From positions 1 through 5,168 of the forward strand of contig JAGYMP010000215.1 of the NCBI GenBank assembly GCA_018400565.1: 5,168 nt of DNA, written 5' to 3'. Below the pieces are notes generated by a model. That model was given only the letters and a program-made list of their open reading frames with translations. It was not told the origin of the DNA and made no database searches. A program made the translations under genes and the position numbers. Of the stretch, positions 1 to 5,168 are shown in pieces. The first letter of the stretch is position 1; the number at the start of each line of letters is the position of its first letter. Origin of the DNA: Bacilli bacterium. Lineage in GTDB: Bacteria > Bacillota_I > Bacilli_A > Izemoplasmatales > Hujiaoplasmataceae.

Positions 1-2
1 TG

Positions 3-47
3 ACACCCGAATACATCATGGAGTTGATGGACAATGCAAAAAATTGA
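3..47 (+). CDS. C-terminal tail of upstream gene, probably molybdopterin-binding subunit of a molybdenum hydroxylase (partial)
   Basis: Only the last 14 codons and a TGA stop (45-47) lie in the window. The readable tail is TPEYIMELMDNAKN. A C-terminal Thr-Pro-Glu followed by a short hydrophobic helix is common at the end of xanthine-dehydrogenase-type large subunits, and the next two genes are the other two subunits of such an enzyme. The frame overlaps the start of the [2Fe-2S] subunit by 14 bases, as expected in a coupled operon. Frame 1 is closed by stops at once. Frame 2 also stays open, from the window edge to a TGA at 56-58, but gives an unconvincing peptide. The identity rests mainly on context and needs the upstream sequence. 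Confidence 0.5.
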   Translation, partial: TPEYIMELMDNAKN

Positions 48-507
48 ATTCACATTGAACGGTAAAATGATAAAACGCCCCTTTGGACTCGACCGTCGTT
101 TGCTTGATGTCCTCAGGGATGACTTTGAATTGAGCGGGCCAAAAGAAGGGTGCGGCGAAGGTGAGTGCGGTGCATGCGCCGTGCTGATGAATCATAAAAT
201 CGTCAATTCGTGCAGTGTGCTGATGGGACAGGTCGCGGGGAAGGATATCGTCACCATCGAGGCTTTTTCAAAAACAAAACGCTATGAATTTCTGAGAAAG
301 GCATTCCAGGACGAAGGTGCGGTCCAGTGTGGTTTTTGCACGCCCGGCATGATCATCGCGGCTGAAAGTCTTTTGGATCACAATCCCCGTCCCTCCGGCG
401 AAACCATAAAAACATACATGTCGGGGAATCTGTGTCGGTGCACGGGCTATCAGATGATCGTAAAGGCCATTCAACGTGCATCGGAAGAAGGTGAAGGTTT
501 ATGGTGA
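34..507 (+). CDS. Molybdenum hydroxylase (xanthine dehydrogenase type) [2Fe-2S] iron-sulfur small subunit
   Basis: This 157-residue protein is the electron-transfer subunit that passes electrons from the molybdenum site to the FAD subunit of a cytoplasmic, heterotrimeric hydroxylase. The N-terminal plant-ferredoxin-like domain (about 1-75) holds the first cluster ligands C40, C45, C48 and C60 in the pattern GCGEGECGAC. The C-terminal helical domain (about 80-157) holds the second cluster ligands in QCGFC (C99, C102) and CRC (C134, C136), followed by TGY. All eight cysteines are present and the length is normal for the family (about 150-170), so it looks intact. The start at 34 is preceded by GGAG at 20-23 and leaves the full N-terminal beta strand. 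It overlaps the FAD subunit gene by 7 bases. The family also serves aldehyde, nicotinate and CO oxidation; the adjoining adenine deaminase favours a purine substrate, which is inference. Confidence 0.95.
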   Translation: MQKIEFTLNGKMIKRPFGLDRRLLDVLRDDFELSGPKEGCGEGECGACAVLMNHKIVNSCSVLMGQVAGKDIVTIEAFSKTKRYEFLRKAFQDEGAVQCGFCTPGMIIAAESLLDHNPRPSGETIKTYMSGNLCRCTGYQMIVKAIQRASEEGEGLW

Positions 508-1343
508 ACCATCACATTGCAACAAGCAAAGACGAAGCGTTGATGTTGATGAACCAAAACACATATCGTCTTATTGCCGGCGGCACAGACTATATCATCC
601 AAAACAAGCAAGGGGCGGGGGTGCCCGTCCAAACGGACAAGCCATTGCTTTTCATCGGTGATTTGGATGAATTAAGAGGCATCGCAGTCGAAAAGGATAC
701 GATCACCATCGGTGCGGCAACACCGTTGCAGACTGTTTTGGATCATCCGCTCATTCCAAAGATGGTTCAGGAGATCGTTGTGAAAATGGCTGCTCCCGCC
801 ATTCGACACACGGCCACATTGGGCGGGAACATCCAAAACGCATCACCCGCCGGAGACAGTTTGCTGTTTCTGTATCTTCTGAATGCGACCCTGGTGTTGG
901 AAAGGTTAGGGTCAACGCGTAAAATGTTGATCGAAGATTTCATCACAGGACCGAGGAAAACGGATTTGAAACCCAATGAACTGATCACAAAAATCATCAT
1001 CGACCACCCACGTTTCACCATGCATTCGTTTGCAAAGGCGGGCGGCAGAAAAGCGGATGCGATTTCCAAACTGAATTTTTTGGGAGCCTTCAGCACCGAT
1101 AAAAAACGAATCGTGGATTTTCGTGTTTGTTTTGGAGCGATTTACAAAACTATCATCAGAGACAAACCCTTTGAATCATCGTTCGTCAATCAGTCGACAG
1201 CGAAGATCAAAAAGGAAAAAGATGATATATTGAATCATTATGCGACCCTTATCAAACCGATTGACGACCAGCGGTCGTCGGCTGTTTACAGAAAAAAAGC
1301 GGCCTTGCGACTCCTGTCCGCTTTTTTGGACGATATCGTTTGA
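501..1343 (+). CDS. Molybdenum hydroxylase (xanthine dehydrogenase type) FAD-binding medium subunit
   Basis: This 280-residue protein belongs to the CoxM/CutM/XdhB flavoprotein family. It holds FAD and delivers electrons from the iron-sulfur subunit to the final acceptor. The two hallmark FAD motifs are present: LIAGGTDY at residues 24-31 and TLGGNIQNASPAGDS at residues 106-120. The region from about 170 to 280 fits the C-terminal CO-dehydrogenase flavoprotein domain and ends with a typical QRSSAVYRKKAALRLL segment. Length is normal for a separate subunit. The ATG at 501 lies inside the end of the preceding gene and has a near-consensus AAGGTG at 488-493, so the two subunits should be made in step. 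There is no obvious extra [4Fe-4S] insert of the 4-hydroxybenzoyl-CoA reductase kind. The physiological electron acceptor and exact substrate cannot be read from the sequence; purine oxidation is inferred from the neighbouring adenine deaminase. Confidence 0.93.
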   Translation: MVNHHIATSKDEALMLMNQNTYRLIAGGTDYIIQNKQGAGVPVQTDKPLLFIGDLDELRGIAVEKDTITIGAATPLQTVLDHPLIPKMVQEIVVKMAAPAIRHTATLGGNIQNASPAGDSLLFLYLLNATLVLERLGSTRKMLIEDFITGPRKTDLKPNELITKIIIDHPRFTMHSFAKAGGRKADAISKLNFLGAFSTDKKRIVDFRVCFGAIYKTIIRDKPFESSFVNQSTAKIKKEKDDILNHYATLIKPIDDQRSSAVYRKKAALRLLSAFLDDIV

Positions 1344-3086
1344 ATGATCGAACGGGAAATGGGGAATGACATGGACAGAAAAAAAATGATCGCAGTGACG
1401 ATGCACGACCAAAAAGCAGATGTTGTGTTGAAAAACGCCAAAGTCATCAATGTGTTCTCAAATGAAATAAACCAATGTGATGTCGCGATCTTTGATGGCG
1501 TCATCGTCGGTCTTGGTTCATATCAAGGCAAAGAAACGGTCGATCTGAAGGGGAAATACCTCGCACCGGGATTCATTGACGGTCATGTCCACATTGAATC
1601 AAGCATGTTGACACCCGTTGGGTTTGGGTCAATGATCGTTCCTTTCGGGACAACGACGATTATTGCCGATCCCCATGAGATTGCGAATGTATGTGGGAAG
1701 ACCGGTATAGAATTCATGCTGGATTCCGCAAAACACACACCGCTGGATGTGCACATCATGATTCCTTCGTCGGTTCCGTCGACAAAATTCGAGACAAACG
1801 GAGCGACGATTGATGTTGGGACGATCAAATCCCTGCGCGGTAAAGAGGGCGTATTGGGTCTTGGGGAATTGATGGATTACAATGGGGTCTGGCGCCGTGA
1901 ACAGGATGTTTTGGACAAAACAGAAGTCATGGCGGATTATCCGATTGACGGGCACGCGCCTTCTCTTTCCGGTGAAGCGTTGCAGGCATACCGGCTGGCG
2001 GGGGTAAGAACCGATCACGAATGCCATTTGCCCGAAGAAGCAAAAGAACGCCTGGATTTGGGTTTTTACGTTCATTTGCGTGAAGGATCGCAAACAAGAA
2101 ATCTATTGGATTTGCTGCCTGAGATCAATGACCATAACAAGAACCATGTCCTGTTATGCACCGACGATTACCATCCTGAGGATATTATGAAAAATGGTCA
2201 TATCAATCATCTTATCAACCTAGCCGTTTCGGCAGGAATCGATCCGATCGATGCGATCCGGATGGGGACAATCCAAACCGCCGAGTGTTACGGGTTAAAA
2301 GACAGAGGAGCCGTGGCACCCGGTTATCGGGCCAACCTTGTTGTTTTCGATGATTTGAACCATATCCAGCCTGAACAGGTTTTCATCGACGGAAAACCCG
2401 TTGCCAAGGACAGTTCCCCGCTTTTTTCCGCGAAAGACACAGATCCGGAACGTTTGTTGGAATCGGTGCATGTGAAAGCGGAAAACATAGATTTTTCCTA
2501 TCCGCTTTCAAGCAACCGCATCCATGCGATCGAACTCATTAAAAACAATATCGTCACAAAGAAAACCACCGTGGAGGTCGAACTTCAAAACGGCGCCTTT
2601 GTATGCGGTGACGACCTCTTAAAATACATGGTGATCGAACGCCATAGAAACACCGGAAACGTTGGGAAGGCGATTGTCAAAGGTTATGGACTGAGAACCG
2701 GAGCGGTTGGCATGACGATTGCCCATGATTCGCATAATATGATTGTGTTGGGCGCCGATGACGGGAGCATGCGTGCCGTTGTTTCTGATTTATCGGAAAT
2801 CCAGGGAGGTATCTCCATTGCAAAACACGGGAAAATCATCAACCACTTGCAACTTGAGGTCGGGGGTATCATGACGCAAAACGATCCCGAATCAGTCATT
2901 GCCAGATTGAATGCTATGAAAGACATGCTCTATGACATGGGTGTCAGCAAGGATATCGACGATCCCTTCTTATCACTCGCTTTTTTGTCATTACCCGTTG
3001 TCCCCGAATTGAAATGCACCGATTTCGGGCTGTTTGACGTGACAGAAGAAACCATCATTCCCCTGGAGGCCGATCACAATGAATGA
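1344..3086 (+). CDS. ade: Adenine deaminase (adenine aminohydrolase, EC 3.5.4.2)
   Basis: This is a metal-dependent amidohydrolase-superfamily enzyme that deaminates adenine to hypoxanthine and ammonia in the cytoplasm. From the first ATG it is 580 residues, normal for the bacterial Ade/AdeC family. Visible landmarks are the N-terminal beta-sandwich part (ADVVLKNAKVINVFS, 25-39), the metal motif GHVHIESS (80-87), ADPHEIANV (108-116), GLGELMDYN (172-180), DGHAP (202-206), DHEC (224-227), HLREGS (244-249) and the catalytic aspartates in CTDD (D274, D275). The family's C-terminal domain is also present, with AHDSHNMIVLGADD. The gene abuts the FAD subunit stop exactly and overlaps the next gene by 8 bases. 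The start is uncertain: ATG at 1344 has no good ribosome site, whereas ATG at 1371 (residue 10) has GGGGA at 1361-1365. Its product, hypoxanthine, is the natural substrate for a xanthine-dehydrogenase-type hydroxylase, which explains the linkage. Confidence 0.95.
   Translation: MIEREMGNDMDRKKMIAVTMHDQKADVVLKNAKVINVFSNEINQCDVAIFDGVIVGLGSYQGKETVDLKGKYLAPGFIDGHVHIESSMLTPVGFGSMIVPFGTTTIIADPHEIANVCGKTGIEFMLDSAKHTPLDVHIMIPSSVPSTKFETNGATIDVGTIKSLRGKEGVLGLGELMDYNGVWRREQDVLDKTEVMADYPIDGHAPSLSGEALQAYRLAGVRTDHECHLPEEAKERLDLGFYVHLREGSQTRNLLDLLPEINDHNKNHVLLCTDDYHPEDIMKNGHINHLINLAVSAGIDPIDAIRMGTIQTAECYGLKDRGAVAPGYRANLVVFDDLNHIQPEQVFIDGKPVAKDSSPLFSAKDTDPERLLESVHVKAENIDFSYPLSSNRIHAIELIKNNIVTKKTTVEVELQNGAFVCGDDLLKYMVIERHRNTGNVGKAIVKGYGLRTGAVGMTIAHDSHNMIVLGADDGSMRAVVSDLSEIQGGISIAKHGKIINHLQLEVGGIMTQNDPESVIARLNAMKDMLYDMGVSKDIDDPFLSLAFLSLPVVPELKCTDFGLFDVTEETIIPLEADHNE
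1361..1365 (+). promoter_or_regulatory. Possible ribosome binding site favouring the internal adenine deaminase start at 1371
   Basis: GGGGA lies 5 bases before the ATG at 1371, residue 10 of the longest adenine deaminase frame. The ATG at 1344 has only a weak GGA 13 bases upstream. The residues before 1371 are charged and not obviously part of the family fold, so the shorter 571-residue product is plausible. Direct abutment of the 1344 ATG to the previous stop could still permit re-initiation. Confidence 0.4.
3065..3069 (+). promoter_or_regulatory. Ribosome binding site of the threonine-synthase-like gene, inside the adenine deaminase coding end
   Basis: GGAGG stands 9 bases before the ATG at 3079. 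It supports that start and lies wholly within the last codons of the adenine deaminase gene, which ends 8 bases into the next frame. This arrangement suggests translational coupling. Confidence 0.75.
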
Positions 3087-4326
3087 CATCATCGGATACA
3101 CATGCACGACATGCCATAAGGTTTATCGCGAATTACCGGAGGGGATGACTTGCCCGAAATGTGACTCCGGCGGTATTTTGGATGTGATCTTTGATTATAC
3201 GAAAATCAAGCGTCAATTCAACAAGAAGAAATTGAAGAAAAACACTTTGACCTCCATCTGGCGTTATCTGCCCTTGTTGCCTGTTGAACAGAAATTCACC
3301 AGACATACGCTGGATGTCGGGATGACACCGTTGTATGAGGGAAACAATCTTGCGAGTTATACCAAGACAAAAAAGATATACATCAAAGATGACGGAGTAA
3401 ATCCGACCGGATCACTCAAAGATCGCGCATCGGCGATCGCGGTTGCCAAAGCACTCGAATCAGGCCATGACACGATTGCATGCGCCTCGACCGGAAACGC
3501 TGCATCGAGTTTGGCAGGCAACGCCGCCAAAGCCGGATTGAAAACCGTGATATTCGTGCCGAAACGCGCACCAATCGGCAAGTTGACGCAGCTATTGGCA
3601 TACGGTGCCACCGTTGTCCGGGTTGACGGAGATTATAAACAAGCATTCATCATGTCAAAAAAAGCCATCCAAACACATGGCTGGTACAACCGAAATGCCG
3701 CAATCAATCCTTATCTGGTCGAAGGAAAGAAGACCGTAGCTTTGGAAATCGCCGAACAACTGGGCTTTCGCATGCCTGATTGGATCGTTGTCTCTGTCGG
3801 TGACGGGTGTACGCTGGCCGGTGTTTATAAAGCTCTTTCGGATTTGGACCGCTTGGAAATGATTGACAAGGTTCCTAAATTGCTCGGTGTTCAAAGTGAG
3901 GGATGCCAGCCATTCGTCCAAGCTTTTGAAAATGACCGTCCTCTGAAAGAGGCCGACGAGAACACTGTGGCTGACAGTATCGCCGTCGGTATTCCGAGAA
4001 ATCCCGTCAAGGCGATGGACGCCATCAAAAAAACAAACGGTCAATTTATTGCCGTCAGTGACCAAAAAATCATGCATGCAATGAAAACCCTCGGCAACAA
4101 AGAAGGGATATTCGCTGAGCCGGCGGCATCGGCGACCGTAGCGGGTTTTTTCAAAGCCAGAAACAGAGGAATCATCACCTCTGAAGACACGGTTGTCCTG
4201 ATCAACACGGGCAACGGACTCAAAGACACCCCCCACGCATTGGAAGCGCTCGGCGAACCGCCGCTTATCAAACCGACCATCAACGCATTGAACACATATC
4301 TCAAAGAAGAAGGAGCAATACAATGA
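3079..4326 (+). CDS. Zinc-ribbon, threonine-synthase-like PLP-dependent enzyme (fold type II), substrate unknown
   Basis: This 415-residue protein resembles threonine synthases of the short, zinc-ribbon class. A four-cysteine ribbon at the N-terminus (C9, C12, C25, C28) is followed by a fold-type II PLP domain. The Schiff-base lysine is K114 in NPTGSLKDRA. The substrate carboxylate loop is STGN (137-140), and VGDGCTLAG (about 240-248) occupies the place of the glycine-rich PLP-phosphate loop. The C-terminal LINTGNGLKD resembles the conserved TGxGLKD of threonine synthases. The enzyme therefore looks catalytically competent, performing some beta- or gamma-elimination or replacement. Homoserine dehydrogenase and homoserine kinase genes are not next to it; instead it is coupled to adenine deaminase on one side and another PLP enzyme on the other. 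A housekeeping threonine synthase is possible, but a role in handling an amino acid derived from purine breakdown fits the context better. That role is inference. Confidence 0.85.
   Translation: MNDIIGYTCTTCHKVYRELPEGMTCPKCDSGGILDVIFDYTKIKRQFNKKKLKKNTLTSIWRYLPLLPVEQKFTRHTLDVGMTPLYEGNNLASYTKTKKIYIKDDGVNPTGSLKDRASAIAVAKALESGHDTIACASTGNAASSLAGNAAKAGLKTVIFVPKRAPIGKLTQLLAYGATVVRVDGDYKQAFIMSKKAIQTHGWYNRNAAINPYLVEGKKTVALEIAEQLGFRMPDWIVVSVGDGCTLAGVYKALSDLDRLEMIDKVPKLLGVQSEGCQPFVQAFENDRPLKEADENTVADSIAVGIPRNPVKAMDAIKKTNGQFIAVSDQKIMHAMKTLGNKEGIFAEPAASATVAGFFKARNRGIITSEDTVVLINTGNGLKDTPHALEALGEPPLIKPTINALNTYLKEEGAIQ
4310..4315 (+). promoter_or_regulatory. Ribosome binding site of the second PLP enzyme gene
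   Basis: AAGGAG is 7 bases before the ATG at 4323, a near-ideal spacing. It lies in the last codons of the preceding gene, whose TGA stop overlaps this ATG in an ATGA junction. The site fixes the start and supports coupled, roughly equal production of the two PLP enzymes. Confidence 0.8.
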
Positions 4327-5168
4327 TTAAGATTCCCTACGGACCGACTTATGAAGAAATGCTGCATCCGGGCAAAATCGATCAAGACACAAGAAAAAAG
4401 GCATTGGATGCGCTGAAAGACGATGAGTTGAATCCGCTCAATTTATTTAACATCACATGGAAAAACGAAAACAACGATGTCCATAAAATCGTTCTTCCGA
4501 AAGAACTCACGGGCGTCGATGCAAATATTATCGTGCTTTTGGGAAAATACTTCCCCTCAGGATCGCATAAAGTGGGTCCTGCATATTCAACATTGATCGA
4601 AGGGTGTGTCAATCAGACGATAGTTCCCGGGGAACATACGATTTTAGGTCCCTCAACCGGTAATTTCGGTATCGGGGTTGCATATATATGCAATCTGATG
4701 AATTATGACGCAATCGTCATCATGCCCGATAACATGAGTCAGGAACGGTATGACAGAATCAAGCGTTACGGTGCCAAACTCGATTTGACGCCGGGAACGG
4801 AATCCGATGTCATTTTGACGCTGGAGAAGACATTTGAGCTCGCGAAAGATCCCAAAAACCGTTCGCTCGCCCAATTCGAATTATTGCCCAACTATCGTTT
4901 TCACCGATATGTGACAGGCAACAGTGCCATCGAAGCGGTCGAAGGTATCGGCAATGAACGCATTGCCGCTTTTGTTTCCGCTCCCGGGTCCGCCGGGACG
5001 CTCGGTGCGGGCGATCAAATCAAGAAAGCTTTTCCGGAGGCCAAGGTTGCCGCATTGGAACCTTATGAGTGTTCGACTTTGAGTGACGGCGGCAGAGGCC
5101 AACACCGGATTGAGGGAATCGGCGATAAGATGTGCACATTGATCCACAATGTCCTCAACACCGATTTC
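4323..5168 (+). CDS. PLP-dependent beta-subunit-like enzyme (fold type II, cysteine synthase / TrpB-like), 3' end outside window
   Basis: The window holds the first 282 codons, with no stop before the edge. The protein is a fold-type II PLP enzyme. The likely PLP lysine is K83 in FPSGSHKVGPAY, closer to the SHK motif of tryptophan synthase beta than to the SFKDR or SLKDR of cysteine and threonine synthases. A substrate-binding loop, GPSTGNFGIG, lies at 109-118, and the phosphate-binding glycine loop is APGSAGTLGAG at 220-230. The stretch ALEPYECSTLSDGG (244-257), followed by GQHRIEGIGD (259-268), matches the C-terminal part of cysteine-synthase-like folds. It begins with about 65 residues that do not resemble the zinc ribbon of the preceding gene. 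No tryptophan or cysteine synthesis genes are seen. It could form a complex with, or act just after, the preceding PLP enzyme; the reaction is unknown and I do not assign one. Confidence 0.85.
   Translation, partial: MIKIPYGPTYEEMLHPGKIDQDTRKKALDALKDDELNPLNLFNITWKNENNDVHKIVLPKELTGVDANIIVLLGKYFPSGSHKVGPAYSTLIEGCVNQTIVPGEHTILGPSTGNFGIGVAYICNLMNYDAIVIMPDNMSQERYDRIKRYGAKLDLTPGTESDVILTLEKTFELAKDPKNRSLAQFELLPNYRFHRYVTGNSAIEAVEGIGNERIAAFVSAPGSAGTLGAGDQIKKAFPEAKVAALEPYECSTLSDGGRGQHRIEGIGDKMCTLIHNVLNTDF

Noticed and set aside
476..661. Forward open frame of 61 codons spanning the FeS/FAD subunit junction
   Set aside because: It is out of frame with both well-supported subunits and its product is basic and featureless.
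1629..2093. Reverse-strand open frame of 154 codons opposite adenine deaminase
   Set aside because: It covers the metal-binding and catalytic region of adenine deaminase on the other strand and shows no domain of its own.
3655..4323. Long reverse-strand open frame of 222 codons opposite the threonine-synthase-like gene
   Set aside because: It lies fully antisense to a gene with clear PLP-enzyme motifs. Its translation is rich in Arg, Cys, Phe and Val with no recognisable domain, as expected for a shadow frame.
3079..4326. Calling this gene thrC (housekeeping threonine synthase)
   Set aside because: The fold matches, but the neighbours are purine-degradation genes and another PLP enzyme, with no hom or thrB visible. 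The symbol would overstate the evidence.
4323..5168. Calling this gene trpB or cysK
   Set aside because: The lysine motif and the context match neither tryptophan nor cysteine synthesis clearly, and the 3' end is missing.
1..5168. CRISPR arrays, tRNA or rRNA genes, insertion sequences, riboswitches and terminators
   Set aside because: Coding sequence fills the whole window with overlapping or abutting genes. I saw no spaced direct repeats, no terminal inverted repeats and no GC-rich hairpin followed by a T run in a non-coding position.

Overview
The window is a densely packed, single-strand stretch of one operon with six genes or gene parts and no intergenic space. It reads like a purine-catabolism locus of an anaerobic or facultative bacterium. 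Codons are mixed, with GC content somewhat below one half. Start sites carry recognisable purine-rich Shine-Dalgarno sequences. All five visible stop codons are TGA, so TGA is a true stop here and the mycoplasma code is excluded. I cannot place the organism more closely; Bacillota or a similar anaerobic lineage is a guess.

Layout: positions 3-47 are the last codons of an upstream gene, probably the molybdopterin-binding large subunit of a molybdenum hydroxylase. It is followed by the [2Fe-2S] small subunit (34-507) and the FAD-binding medium subunit (501-1343). Next come adenine deaminase (1344-3086), a zinc-ribbon threonine-synthase-like PLP enzyme (3079-4326), and a second fold-type II PLP enzyme with a tryptophan-synthase-beta-like lysine motif (4323 to the window end, incomplete). 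Every junction is an overlap or direct abutment, so translational coupling is likely. No promoter, terminator, RNA gene, repeat, CRISPR array or mobile element was recognised.

Working together: adenine deaminase turns adenine into hypoxanthine and ammonia. A xanthine-dehydrogenase-type hydroxylase would oxidise hypoxanthine to xanthine and possibly urate. The two PLP enzymes do not belong to threonine, cysteine or tryptophan synthesis by context. They may act on an amino-acid-like fragment released later when the purine ring is opened, a role comparable to diaminopropionate ammonia-lyase (YgeX) in known bacterial urate-degradation clusters. That last step is inference. The unassigned PLP pair is the most interesting part of the window.
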